Position numbers and translations under genes: made by a program. The notes under the pieces are model-generated. The model worked only from the letters and a program-made list of their open reading frames with translations. It was not told where the DNA came from and did no database searches. Positions 52,020 through 60,995 of a DNA stretch of 64,000 nucleotides are shown one piece after another; the first letter of the stretch is position 1; each line of letters opens with the position of its first letter. Origin of the DNA: Dehalococcoidales bacterium (lineage in GTDB: Bacteria > Chloroflexota > Dehalococcoidia > Dehalococcoidales > Fen-1064); contig CP070842.1 in NCBI GenBank assembly GCA_020342155.1, positions 1,430,405-1,494,404 of the forward strand, given 5' to 3'.

Positions 52020-52908
52020 GTTCCTGGTGTTGCTGGCGGTGGTCTCGGTTGCCATACTGATCGTTATAGTGTGGGTCTTCCCTTCGGACGAAGACTTCCA
52101 GACTAAAAACCCATTCTGGAATGGGTCCAGTGAGCTGAGTTCGTATCACTCATTCACACCCCTGGCGTCGTTGGCCGAGCTGCCAGCAGTGCCGGGTGGA
52201 ACAACGCTAATACTTGTCCCCTATATTGATTTAACTTCGTCGGAGCTTGAAGAGATAAGGCACTTCGTTGCTGGAGGAGGGACGCTGGTTCTAGCTGATG
52301 ACTACGGGTTCGGGAACAAGGTACTGGAGCATCTTAAAGTGGAAGCCCGCTTTGCCGGGCAGGTCCTTCTTGACCCATTGTTCAGTTATAAGAATCAGTG
52401 GCTGCCCCGAATTTATAACCTGTCACCGGATTCCGTGACCGGTGACGTCAACAGTCTGGTGTTTAATCATGCTACCTGCCTTATGGATGTTAGTGATAGC
52501 AATGTGCTGGCGCTGTCTTCCTCGTTTAGTTTCCTTGACCTGAATGATAACGAGGAGTGGGATAGTGATGAACCAACCGGTCCTCTGCCAGTGATTTCCC
52601 AGCACACTTTGGCGAGCGGGCGGATAATAGTCATCTCAGACCCGAGCATTTTCATCAACAGTATGGATACCCTGGACGACAACTATACTATTATTGAGAA
52701 TATTGCTGAAATTACTTCGTCCCAGCTTCTAATTGACCAGTCGCACTTGCCTTATTCAGACCTGCACCAGACCAAGGACGTGTTAGCCAGTGTCCGCAGT
52801 GCACTCACTACCCCGGTGGGGACATTGGCCCTGGTGGCAGTACTGCTGATTATTACACTAAGGCCGATATGGCCTCGAAAAGGAGAGGGAATTGGAGACA
52901 TTGCATAA
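52006..52908 (+). CDS. DUF4350-family membrane protein
   Basis: A 300-residue protein anchored by helices at both ends (RRFLVLLAVVSVAILIVIVW; TPVGTLALVAVLLIITL). The middle has the DUF4350 features: LVPYIDLTSSELEEIRHFVA, GGGTLVLADDYGFGN, and RIIVISDPSIFINSM. The fold recalls glutamine-amidotransferase-like domains without catalytic residues. GTG 52006 follows AGAGGTTGAAG and overlaps the upstream gene by 14 bases. Found with MoxR and DUF58 in many archaea and bacteria. Confidence 0.85.
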   Translation: MTLRRFLVLLAVVSVAILIVIVWVFPSDEDFQTKNPFWNGSSELSSYHSFTPLASLAELPAVPGGTTLILVPYIDLTSSELEEIRHFVAGGGTLVLADDYGFGNKVLEHLKVEARFAGQVLLDPLFSYKNQWLPRIYNLSPDSVTGDVNSLVFNHATCLMDVSDSNVLALSSSFSFLDLNDNEEWDSDEPTGPLPVISQHTLASGRIIVISDPSIFINSMDTLDDNYTIIENIAEITSSQLLIDQSHLPYSDLHQTKDVLASVRSALTTPVGTLALVAVLLIITLRPIWPRKGEGIGDIA

Positions 52909-53833
52909 TCCTCAGGAGATGGCTAGTGGCATTATTACCGAAGTATCAAAGGTGGTGGTGGGTAAGGATAGCATTAAAAAGCTGCTCCTGGTTGCCTTGC
53001 TGGGCCAGGGACATGTGCTGATAGAGGGTCTTCCCGGTACGGGTAAGACTACTGTCGCCCGTACCTTTGCACAGGCCATTGGCGGGAAGTTCAAGAGAAT
53101 CCAGGGGACTCCGGATATGCTGCCCGCCGACATGCTTGGTTTCTACTTTTACCGTCCTGACAGCAGTTCTCAGTTTATGCCCGGGCCTATTTTCGCCAAT
53201 GTGGTATTAATTGATGAGTTGAACCGCCTTACTCCCCGGGCACAATCAGCCATGCTGGAAGCCATGCAGGAGATGCAGGTAACTATTGAGCTGGAGACCC
53301 ACCGGCTGGAGGAGCCCTTTCTGGTCGTTGCTGCCGAGTTACCCCGTGGTGGTGCTGGGACCTCTCCTCTTACTGAGGTGCAGACAGACCGATTTATGTT
53401 GCGGCTGTGGAGTGGTTTTCCCGATAGGGAAGAAGAGGACCTGGTACTCACCAATATTGATGAAATCCTCATCCCGCACATCTCGACAGTGGTCTCCTCC
53501 AGCGATATTCTAAAACTCCAGGAACAGGCTCGCGCGGTGCATGTTGCCGATAGTATACGGGGTTATATCATTGATATCTGTGATAGGCTGCGCCAGCACC
53601 CGGACCTGTCACTCGGTCCCAGTACCAGGGGGAGCATTGCTTTGCTTCGGGGTGCCAGAGCCATCGCCTTCATGGACGGCCGGGATTTCGTCATCCCCGA
53701 CGATATCAAGGAGCTTGCCATCCCGGCACTTCACCACCGGCTCCGTATTAGTGCTGAAGCCGAGATGGAGAATGTTACCCCTGATAATATCATTGAGAAA
53801 GTCCTTGCCGAGGTGCCAGTACCAACCGTGTGA
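52892..53833 (+). CDS. MoxR-family AAA+ ATPase
   Basis: A 313-residue AAA+ ATPase and likely chaperone. The Walker A motif is GLPGTGKTTVAR (about residues 43-54). Walker B is VVLIDELNRL. The sensor region is VVAAELPRGGAGTSPLTEVQ, and the C-terminal lid begins LSLGPSTRGSIALLRGARAI. The TTG start at 52892 follows AGGAGAGG and overlaps the DUF4350 gene by 17 bases; ATG 52919 is an alternative. MoxR proteins mature metal- or complex-containing targets through VWA partners, which are absent here; DUF58 carries a related fold. Confidence 0.92.
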   Translation: METLHNPQEMASGIITEVSKVVVGKDSIKKLLLVALLGQGHVLIEGLPGTGKTTVARTFAQAIGGKFKRIQGTPDMLPADMLGFYFYRPDSSSQFMPGPIFANVVLIDELNRLTPRAQSAMLEAMQEMQVTIELETHRLEEPFLVVAAELPRGGAGTSPLTEVQTDRFMLRLWSGFPDREEEDLVLTNIDEILIPHISTVVSSSDILKLQEQARAVHVADSIRGYIIDICDRLRQHPDLSLGPSTRGSIALLRGARAIAFMDGRDFVIPDDIKELAIPALHHRLRISAEAEMENVTPDNIIEKVLAEVPVPTV

Positions 53834-53835
53834 TT

Positions 53836-55425
53836 ATGAAAACGTTATCGTTGAGAGCATTAAGTCAAATATACCTGCTGGCGCTGCTGCTGGTAGGTAC
53901 TATTCTGGCGCCATTCCCTTACTCGCCGGTAGCTATTATCCTGCTAGTAGCAATGGTACTGCTAATCTACCAACCCGGTTATCGGAGGCTCAGGGTTATT
54001 GTCACTCTGGCGACATTATTCCTGTTGCCACTGGTGGTGGAACAGCTTCTTGATGTGCTATCAACGGCATCCTTGAGCCTGGGATTCTTTTCGGTGACCC
54101 AGGCACAGGCCATTGCGACGGCGACTGTCCTTCCTGCAATCTACCTGCTGGACTGGAGCCTGTTACAGTCTGTCCATGGCCCTGACCCGAAAGGTGAGCA
54201 GAAGGAGGGTCGATCAATCACCTCCACTACCATAAGTCTCTTTGCCTTGGCATTTGTTATGATTTTGATTTCGATTGTCGTCACCAGCCCGCCATTATTC
54301 TTCACTGGTGCTGTTTTTATTACCTACCTGCTGGTGGTTCTGGTGCGCGCTCTGCTGGCGGTGCCAGCGACGGCTTTCGATATCCCCGTTGTTGAGAAAA
54401 GGGTCGTCGTTGGTAATACGACTGACATTACGGCTTCACTGACGAACAAAGCGTCGATCGGGCTGCTCGGTACGTTTGTCCCGGTTGAGTCGTGGTTTAA
54501 GGCGAGCCCAACGAGTTTTAAGTTGAACGGAGGTCGTACAGAGCTTCTTCTCTCGGCAGTACCACCACTGGCTGGGCCATTGCGGCCTCAGCTTCAGGTG
54601 TCAGTCGTTGATTCTCGAGGTCTGGTACGTGCAAACCGGGTAGTTGAACCGATAGCACTGCATGTAATCCCGAGGGCAAAGTACGCTGAGTGGCTGGCGT
54701 TGAGGTATCTGGAGCAAGCTAGAACGGGAGGTGGTGAGAGTGCTGTTCCCGAATTACAGGCACCAAGGAGGGGTACGGAATACCTTGATAGCCGTAGTTA
54801 CCAGCCGGGTGATGAATTACGACGTATGGACTGGAAACACACTGTGAAATTTAACCAGCTCACTGTCAAGGAATTTGTAGAGGCTGGCGGGCAGACAGCT
54901 ATAATCGGGGTGAATTTGTCTGTCGCCGATGCTGAAGAAGCGGATAGGCTGGCGTTCGACCTGATAACGACGACGCTGACCCTTGCCCAGGAAGCGGTCC
55001 CGACAGCGCTGGCTGCCTACAATCACGAACAGGTTCTCCTGACCACTGCTGTTATCGATCCTACGGAGACATTGAAACACTCACTATCGCTGGTGAACAG
55101 TATTACACTGGCAGATTTCGGTCGACGCCTCCTGCAACCAGCCAGCTTTACCAGGCTCCGGCGAAATATGGGTTTACTCAAAGAGGCAACTTCACAACCC
55201 GCCCAGCAGCTTCTCAACATCCTTGATTTCGAGTATCGGGCAATCGAGAAAGCGGCCAGAAACCACCCGGCTACTGTGGCTCTACTGCGGTCTACCGAAC
55301 GTGTGCCAGCCCCGGCAGCCATAGTGACGGTATCTCGATTGAACCATGATGCCGAAGCCGTCATGGTAACCACTGAAAAGTTATTGAGGCGAGGATTCAC
55401 CACGCTGCCGTTAGTAACTACCTGA
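53836..55425 (+). CDS. DUF58-family membrane protein
   Basis: A 529-residue protein. The N-terminal 180 residues contain several membrane segments. The DUF58 core follows: PRRGTEYLDSRSYQPGDELR and RMDWKHTVKFNQLTVKEFVE are the signature, then VNLSVADAEEADRLAFDLIT, a VWA-like start. DUF58 proteins are regular MoxR partners. The ATG at 53836 (or GTG at 53830) overlaps or abuts the MoxR stop. It is the last gene of the operon; the next gene is on the other strand. Confidence 0.9.
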   Translation: MKTLSLRALSQIYLLALLLVGTILAPFPYSPVAIILLVAMVLLIYQPGYRRLRVIVTLATLFLLPLVVEQLLDVLSTASLSLGFFSVTQAQAIATATVLPAIYLLDWSLLQSVHGPDPKGEQKEGRSITSTTISLFALAFVMILISIVVTSPPLFFTGAVFITYLLVVLVRALLAVPATAFDIPVVEKRVVVGNTTDITASLTNKASIGLLGTFVPVESWFKASPTSFKLNGGRTELLLSAVPPLAGPLRPQLQVSVVDSRGLVRANRVVEPIALHVIPRAKYAEWLALRYLEQARTGGGESAVPELQAPRRGTEYLDSRSYQPGDELRRMDWKHTVKFNQLTVKEFVEAGGQTAIIGVNLSVADAEEADRLAFDLITTTLTLAQEAVPTALAAYNHEQVLLTTAVIDPTETLKHSLSLVNSITLADFGRRLLQPASFTRLRRNMGLLKEATSQPAQQLLNILDFEYRAIEKAARNHPATVALLRSTERVPAPAAIVTVSRLNHDAEAVMVTTEKLLRRGFTTLPLVTT

Positions 55426-55447
55426 CGGGGAGGTAACAGCGTCGGCT

Positions 55448-56860
55448 TTACTTACCGTCGTGAAGGTGGTGGTAATCGAGGGCGTTCTTAAGAGCGATGA
55501 CGCCCCGCTCGATTGAGGGGAATGCCGGAATGCCAATCTCCTGATACCGGAAAATGATGTCCCTCTTCTCCCTGTCGGCATCCGGGGTGAAGAGAAAGAC
55601 AAAGACCATCACCGGCTTCGCAGTCCTCTCCTTGATATGACTTGCCAGTTCCAGACTACCTTGAAGTTGTGCCGGCATCATCTGACGGCCTGGTTTAGTC
55701 GAGCAGATGAGTACCAGATTATCGATGTTAGCATCCCGCTCGACAATTTCCAGAATGCGACGCATGTCGCGGCGGACTGGACCAGCGGTATCTATCGGAT
55801 TGCGGTAGCTCCCGCCGACCACGTTAAAAAATGTCGCCAGCTCATCATAGGATTCCTGTGTGAGTGGTGGTACCCTCAAACCGACTTCGGCAAAGGAGTC
55901 GGTGATGGCTACAGATTGGCCTCCAGATCCACCGGCAACTGCCACCCTGTTGCCCTTGACCGACGGCAGGTAAATAATAGCTTTCAGTGTGTCTATCAAT
56001 TGCTCCGTACCACTTACGGCTACGGCACCGCACTGTCTCACCATCGTATCCCAGACTGTCCGGGATGCCGCCAGTGCCCCGGTGTGTGAGGCGATTGCCC
56101 TGTCGCCATCTTCGCTATGTCCACCCTTCCATATCACCACCGGTTTTCTTTCAGCTACCTGCTTTAGTGTCTCGAAGAATTTTCGGCCGTCGTTGACTCC
56201 TTCAATATACATCCCGATGGCCTTGACTTCTGTGTCACCACCGAGGTATTCGAGGAAATCGGTGGCATCCAGCACGATACCATTGCCGGAACTCACCGAC
56301 TTGTTGATGTCCAGCCCCTGGAGATGTGCTTCCAGGCTGAATGTCACGGCGAGGGCACCGCTTTGGGAGATGAAGCCCACCAGCCCGGAACCATCGGTAT
56401 ACTGGTCGTCGCTCTGCTTGATACCGAGTTTTGGATTGAAGATACCCATACAATTGGGGCCAATCAGGTGCAGATTGGCTTCTTCCGCTCTCTTTTTGAG
56501 CATTCTCTCCAGCTCCACTCCCTCCTCGGTATGCGTCTCGGAAAAACCCGCGGTAAAGAAGTGAGCGGCAGCAACATCCTTCTTGATGCAGTCTTCAAGC
56601 ACCCTCGGGGCCACGGTGCGTGACACCGCCACAATTACCAGGTCCACCGGCTTCGGGATATCAATCAGGCTGGTGTAGTTCTCCACACCCAGGGCCTTGA
56701 TTTCTGGAATTGTGTCTGGATTAACCTGTACCGAGTAAAGCTTACCGGTAAACTCAAGCTGGCCCCGCAGCCATTCGAAGTTTGTCTGTTTGCTGTCTCC
56801 GACCACGGCTACACACTGCGGATTAAATGCCCGGTCGAGTTTGGTTGAATCTATCTTCAA
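55448..56860 (-). CDS. ADP-forming acyl-CoA synthetase alpha-like protein (second copy)
   Basis: A 470-residue paralogue of the gene at 382-1851. CVAVVGDSKQTNFEW begins the CoA-binding domain. LIGPNCMGIFNP, GFISQSGALAVTFSLEAHLQ and AIASHTGALAASRTVWDTMV follow, the last with the phosphohistidine. VAGGSGGQSVAITDSFAE is the second ligase-type domain. No ATP-grasp part is attached. It ends 22 bases from the DUF58 stop, head-to-head with a ferredoxin gene. The neighbouring CoA-transferases suggest carboxylic-acid activation. Confidence 0.85.
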   Translation of the reverse strand: MKIDSTKLDRAFNPQCVAVVGDSKQTNFEWLRGQLEFTGKLYSVQVNPDTIPEIKALGVENYTSLIDIPKPVDLVIVAVSRTVAPRVLEDCIKKDVAAAHFFTAGFSETHTEEGVELERMLKKRAEEANLHLIGPNCMGIFNPKLGIKQSDDQYTDGSGLVGFISQSGALAVTFSLEAHLQGLDINKSVSSGNGIVLDATDFLEYLGGDTEVKAIGMYIEGVNDGRKFFETLKQVAERKPVVIWKGGHSEDGDRAIASHTGALAASRTVWDTMVRQCGAVAVSGTEQLIDTLKAIIYLPSVKGNRVAVAGGSGGQSVAITDSFAEVGLRVPPLTQESYDELATFFNVVGGSYRNPIDTAGPVRRDMRRILEIVERDANIDNLVLICSTKPGRQMMPAQLQGSLELASHIKERTAKPVMVFVFLFTPDADREKRDIIFRYQEIGIPAFPSIERGVIALKNALDYHHLHDGK

Positions 56861-56890
56861 TTCTATTTGCCTCCGTGTCTGCCTATGGCT

Positions 56891-56920
56891 ATCTTAAGGT
56901 TGATATGAACTGGCTGTCAA
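56891..56920 (-). promoter_or_regulatory. Sigma70-type promoter of the acyl-CoA synthetase-like gene
   Basis: On the minus strand TTGACA (56920-56915) and TAAGAT (56896-56891) are 18 bases apart, about 25 bases before the coding start. Confidence 0.6.
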
Positions 56921-57009
56921 GGAAAATAGCTTCACTGATATTGTTGACAGTTCTCAATCTGCTGACGTAACATGGCAGCAACTAACTTGGTGTTTTGCAA
57001 AGACAAGCA

Positions 57010-57756
57010 ATGAAAGTAGACGCGGAGAAGTGTACCGGCTGCTGGGAGTGTGTTGATTACTGCCCGGTTGCGGCAATCAAGCAGGCCGATGTCGGTGGAG
57101 TGGTCTACATCGACCAGGATGAGTGCGTCGAGTGCGGTTGTTGTCTTCAGGTCCGCGTGTGTGAGTATGAGGCGTTGTGGCAACCAGAACTGGAATGGCC
57201 GCGAGTCCTGAGGTCCCAGTTCAGTAATCCCCGCACCCCCCATCCCAGCACCAGCATTTATGGTCGCGGTACCGACGAAACCAAGACGAATGATGTCACT
57301 GGCCGTTACCCCAGGGGCTGTGTCGGTATTGCTGCGGAGCTTGGCCGACCCGGTATAGGGACGAGGTTGAGTGAAGTGGAAAAGGTGGCTAAAGCAATCC
57401 TCCCCCTCGGAGTGGAGTTCGAGAAGGACAACCCGACCTATAATCTATTTGAAGATGTCACCACGGGTAAATTACGCCCGGACGTTCTCAGAGAGCGGGT
57501 GCTTTCCGCGATTCTGGAGTTCAAGACCAGCCGGGAAGGGGCGCTACAGGTACTGCGAGTTCTGGACGGGATAAGCAGGGAGGTCGATACTGTCGTCACC
57601 GTAAATATCGGCTCGGTGTGGGAGCCGGACGGTACTCTGCCGGCCGAGAAGGTAGCGGAGGAAGCAGGTTTCAAGCTACGTCCCAACGGCAAGATAAATC
57701 TGGGGCTGGGCCGCCCAAAGGCTGAGAATACAGGAGAAAGCAGTGACTCATACTAA
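57010..57756 (+). CDS. Ferredoxin-domain protein with conserved C-terminal extension
   Basis: A 248-residue protein. An N-terminal ferredoxin-like domain has CTGCWECVDYCPVAAI and CVECGCCLQVRVCEYEA, enough for two 4Fe-4S clusters, the second with an irregular spacing. The extension starts PSTSIYGRGTDETKTNDVTG, then RGCVGIAAELGRPGIGT, and is alpha/beta in character. I recognise this extension as recurring but know no function for it. The ATG at 57010 lacks a strong ribosome-binding site; the TTG at 56995 is possible. TTGACA (56944-56949) is a likely -35 box. It overlaps the next gene by 14 bases. Confidence 0.8.
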   Translation: MKVDAEKCTGCWECVDYCPVAAIKQADVGGVVYIDQDECVECGCCLQVRVCEYEALWQPELEWPRVLRSQFSNPRTPHPSTSIYGRGTDETKTNDVTGRYPRGCVGIAAELGRPGIGTRLSEVEKVAKAILPLGVEFEKDNPTYNLFEDVTTGKLRPDVLRERVLSAILEFKTSREGALQVLRVLDGISREVDTVVTVNIGSVWEPDGTLPAEKVAEEAGFKLRPNGKINLGLGRPKAENTGESSDSY

Positions 57757-58384
57757 CCATCGCAAGGGGACTATCGAGAGCCTACGTCGTGACTACGTGG
57801 TCTTTATCTATCCAGCCAGGGGTATTAATGATGAAGGTGCTGGGCTGAAGGCCGAGGAGTTCCTGTGCCTTGGTTACAGCCATGGGCCTGTCAACGCCGG
57901 TCCGGCCCGAACGGGTGATGTGTTTTTGTTTGACCCACAGCGGGTACTCGACCGGATAAACCGGGTAGGCAGTGCCTATGCGGTCTTTGATGATAAAGAT
58001 AAGGTGAGTGCTTTTATAAAAGACGTGGTCAAAGCTGACTTTGGTGTGTCGATAATAGTCAGTGGTCTTATTGATGAGGTCGGTAATATCTGCCGGGAAG
58101 CCGGTATCAAGCGTCACACTGCCCAGTGCTCCCTCGGGGTCTGGGGGAAGACGGACAGTTTACCTCCTGAGGAAGTTCTGGATATCACCACCATGTGCGG
58201 GCACGGCATGATATCCTCCAACTTGGTCAGGCGAATGACCAGAGAGGTCAGCCGGGGCCAGATTTCTTTTGAGGAGGCTGCCGCGAAGCTGGCTAGGCCT
58301 TGCTCCTGTGGCATATTCAATCCTAGACGTACTCAAGACCTACTCCGCGTCGCCATTGAAAAAGGGGTAGGAGATTTGGGCTAG
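57743..58384 (+). CDS. Cys-rich conserved protein paired with the ferredoxin, unknown
   Basis: A 213-residue cytosolic protein. The N-terminal half is alpha/beta (RRDYVVFIYPARGINDEGAG; DFGVSIIVSGLIDEVGNICR). The C-terminal half carries HTAQCSLGVWGKTD, ITTMCGHGMISSN and LARPCSCGIFNP. The ordered C, C, CxC and His residues suggest a metal or iron-sulfur site. The gene starts inside the ferredoxin gene (14-base overlap), so the two products are likely to act together. Not recognised as any named family. Confidence 0.75.
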   Translation: MTHTNHRKGTIESLRRDYVVFIYPARGINDEGAGLKAEEFLCLGYSHGPVNAGPARTGDVFLFDPQRVLDRINRVGSAYAVFDDKDKVSAFIKDVVKADFGVSIIVSGLIDEVGNICREAGIKRHTAQCSLGVWGKTDSLPPEEVLDITTMCGHGMISSNLVRRMTREVSRGQISFEEAAAKLARPCSCGIFNPRRTQDLLRVAIEKGVGDLG

Positions 58385-58397
58385 GCTCCTTCTTGCC

Positions 58398-58427
58398 TTG
58401 TCAGTATCCGAGGTCGGCTGTTATAAT
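58398..58427 (+). promoter_or_regulatory. Sigma70-type promoter of the CoA-transferase pair
   Basis: TTGTCA at 58398-58403 and TATAAT at 58422-58427 are 18 bases apart, about 75 bases before the first CoA-transferase gene. Confidence 0.6.
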
Positions 58428-58500
58428 TATACTTTGTTTCAGCGCATCGCCCTATCCCGGGCAGGATGGTCCCAGGAAGTCACCGAGGAGGTGAGTACCA

Positions 58501-59706
58501 ATGACCCGATTAGCTCTTGAAGGTATCAAGGTTGTCGAACTGGCTACGATGGTAGCCGGACCGTATTGTAGTAAAATGCTGGCGGATATGGGGGCCGACG
58601 TCATCAAGGTAGAATCCCCGAAGGGAGACCCGGCCCGGCAGGTGGGCCCTTTCCCGAAGAGCGGACCCCATCCGGAGCGTAGTGCCCTGTTCCTCTACAA
58701 CAACACCAGCAAGAGGGGTGTAACGCTCAACCTGGATGTTGCCGAGGGCTTTGATGCTCTGAAACGGCTCATCAAGTGGGCTGATGTTCTCATTGATGGC
58801 CTACCATTTCAGCGCCTGAAAAATCTGGAGTTGGATTGGGAAGCTATTTCACTGCTAAACCCGTCTATCGTATATACGTCAATTACACCCTATGGCCTGA
58901 CTGGTCCCCGGGCGGGTGTCAAAGGGGACGAGCTGACCCTGATTCATGCTGGCAGTCTGGGTAACCTCTTGCCAACCCGGGTCGAAAATATCGACCGGGC
59001 GCCTATAAAGACAGGGGGTTATTTTGTCGGTTATCACGGTGGCCTGACGGCTGCTGTAGCCACTCTGGCAGCAGTGCTGGGTCAGAGGACAACAGGACAA
59101 GGTCGAGCGGTTGATATTTCTCTCTATGAGGTTATCCTGGCTATGCAACGGGTGAGCATTGCTGGTAACCGCTACCAGCGTTCTAACTGGAGTCGTGTCC
59201 CCGACCGGCCTCCGGCAATGGGCAGAATGGAGACAAAAGATGGCTATGTGGTTATTGGTACACCTGAAGACCACCATTTCATTGCTTTTCGTGAGTTGAT
59301 GGGCAATCCCGAGTGGATTGCCGGCAAGGACTGGGAGTCCCTAGCCTATCGGACACATCATATGATGGACGTGAAAAACGAGCTTGAGGGGTGGATGAGG
59401 CAGCAGAACAAACATGATATTCATCACCGGGCGGCCAAGATGGGTATCGCTGTGGGGCCAATAAATACTGCCCCCGAAGTTCTGGCCGACGAGCAGTATG
59501 CTGCCCGGGGCTATTTTACCGATGTAGACCATCCTGAGGTGGGCAAGCACCGCTATGCCGGCTGGCCTTACCAGATGTCGGCTACTCCGGCACAGGTCAA
59601 CCGGCCGGCTCCACTGCTGGGCCAGCACAATCAGGAGGTGTTCTGCAACGAATTAGGCTATTCAGCGGAGGAGTTTAAGCAGCTTCAGCTTGCTGGAGCG
59701 ATATAG
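58501..59706 (+). CDS. CaiB/BaiF family III CoA-transferase
   Basis: A 401-residue enzyme that moves CoA between carboxylic acids through an aspartyl intermediate. VVELATMVAGPYCSKMLADM, GADVIKVESPKGDPAR, LNLDVAEGFDALKRL and the catalytic Asp in RAVDISLYEV (about residue 204) are present; LLGQHNQEVF is the usual end. GAGGAGG lies 5 bases upstream of the ATG. The second transferase follows 15 bases later in the same operon. The pair may form a heteromer or act on different acids. Confidence 0.92.
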   Translation: MTRLALEGIKVVELATMVAGPYCSKMLADMGADVIKVESPKGDPARQVGPFPKSGPHPERSALFLYNNTSKRGVTLNLDVAEGFDALKRLIKWADVLIDGLPFQRLKNLELDWEAISLLNPSIVYTSITPYGLTGPRAGVKGDELTLIHAGSLGNLLPTRVENIDRAPIKTGGYFVGYHGGLTAAVATLAAVLGQRTTGQGRAVDISLYEVILAMQRVSIAGNRYQRSNWSRVPDRPPAMGRMETKDGYVVIGTPEDHHFIAFRELMGNPEWIAGKDWESLAYRTHHMMDVKNELEGWMRQQNKHDIHHRAAKMGIAVGPINTAPEVLADEQYAARGYFTDVDHPEVGKHRYAGWPYQMSATPAQVNRPAPLLGQHNQEVFCNELGYSAEEFKQLQLAGAI

Positions 59707-59721
59707 ACGAAGGAGATAGTG

Positions 59722-60951
59722 ATGGAGAAAAATCAACTTCCTCTGGAAGGGATACGAGTAGCCGATTTTTGCTGGGTCTATGCCGGACCCTACTGCACCA
59801 TGTTACTCGGTTGCCTCGGGGCCGAAGTCATTAAAGTGGAGGGGCACAAGCGGACTGACCTTACCCGACACAGTGTCATCTGGCCATTGGAAGATCCGGC
59901 ACCAACCCCAATGCCGGTTAACCAGAGCATGGCGCTGAATTCGCTGAACCTAAACAAGAAGAGTGTGACCCTCGACCTGTCCACGCCTGAAGGTACGGCA
60001 GTGGCGAAACGACTGGTAGCAGTGAGCGATATTGTCGTTGATAACATGCGAGCCGGGTCTATGAAAAGAATGGGTATGAGCTACGAGGAACTACGAAAGG
60101 TCAAGTCGGATATCATTGTCCTGTCCTCATCGAGCCGGGGGCAGGGTGGTCCGCAGAAGGACTACGCCGGATATGCCACCATTCACCATGCCATTGGTGG
60201 GGGTGCCTATATTACCGGCTACCCCGATGATGCCCCCTGCCATAGCCTGGCTGATGTTGATTTGATGAACGCCACCACGGCGGCTTATGCTATTTTGGCA
60301 GCCCTGTACCATCGGGAGCAGACAGGAGAGGGACAGTTTATTGATTTCTCGCAGATTGAGGGTGTAACATCGCTGCTTGGCGAGTCGTTGCTTGGTTATG
60401 AGATGAACGGTGAGATACCGGAGAGAATGGGGAATGCCCATCCGCAATATGCCCCGCATAACCTATACCGGTGCTGGGGAGTGGACCGCTGGCTGGCCCT
60501 GGAGGTTCACTCTGACGAGGAGTTTGCTAGCCTCGCCCGGGTCATCGGCCAACCGGGGCTAGCTGAAGACAGTCGATTCGCGGACATGGCGTCCCGGAAG
60601 AAGAATGAGGCGGCGCTGAACCAGATAATAGAAGAATGGACGCACGAACGCGACCGCGACTGGGTAGTGGACGAATTCTGCCAGGCTGGATTAGCAGCAG
60701 CACCATCTCGCAATGGCCATGATATCTATGCTGACCCACACCTCCACGAACGGGGAGCCTTTGTAACCGTAGACCACCCTGAGCTGGGAGAACTGGAGCT
60801 GGTGGGTGCTCCGTGGAAGATGAGCGGCGCTGATATAGAGATTCAGCATGCCCCGCTGCTGGGAGAACACAACGACTATGTGCTGCGGGAACTCATCGGT
60901 CTCAGTGAGGCCGAATTAGCCGACCTTCGTAAAAAAGAAGTCATCATGTGA
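59722..60951 (+). CDS. CaiB/BaiF family III CoA-transferase (second)
   Basis: A 409-residue relative of the upstream gene. VADFCWVYAGPYCTMLLGCL, GAEVIKVEGHKRTDLTR, LNLNKKSVTLDLSTPEG and the catalytic Asp in QFIDFSQIEG are visible, with LLGEHNDYV at the end. The sequence divergence between the two suggests separate roles, not a recent duplication. AAGGAG lies 8 bases before the ATG at 59722. It is co-transcribed with the first transferase. Confidence 0.92.
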   Translation: MEKNQLPLEGIRVADFCWVYAGPYCTMLLGCLGAEVIKVEGHKRTDLTRHSVIWPLEDPAPTPMPVNQSMALNSLNLNKKSVTLDLSTPEGTAVAKRLVAVSDIVVDNMRAGSMKRMGMSYEELRKVKSDIIVLSSSSRGQGGPQKDYAGYATIHHAIGGGAYITGYPDDAPCHSLADVDLMNATTAAYAILAALYHREQTGEGQFIDFSQIEGVTSLLGESLLGYEMNGEIPERMGNAHPQYAPHNLYRCWGVDRWLALEVHSDEEFASLARVIGQPGLAEDSRFADMASRKKNEAALNQIIEEWTHERDRDWVVDEFCQAGLAAAPSRNGHDIYADPHLHERGAFVTVDHPELGELELVGAPWKMSGADIEIQHAPLLGEHNDYVLRELIGLSEAELADLRKKEVIM

Positions 60952-60995
60952 TTCTGGAAATGCCGGGCTGATGGTTTACAGAAGGGGTAGAATAC

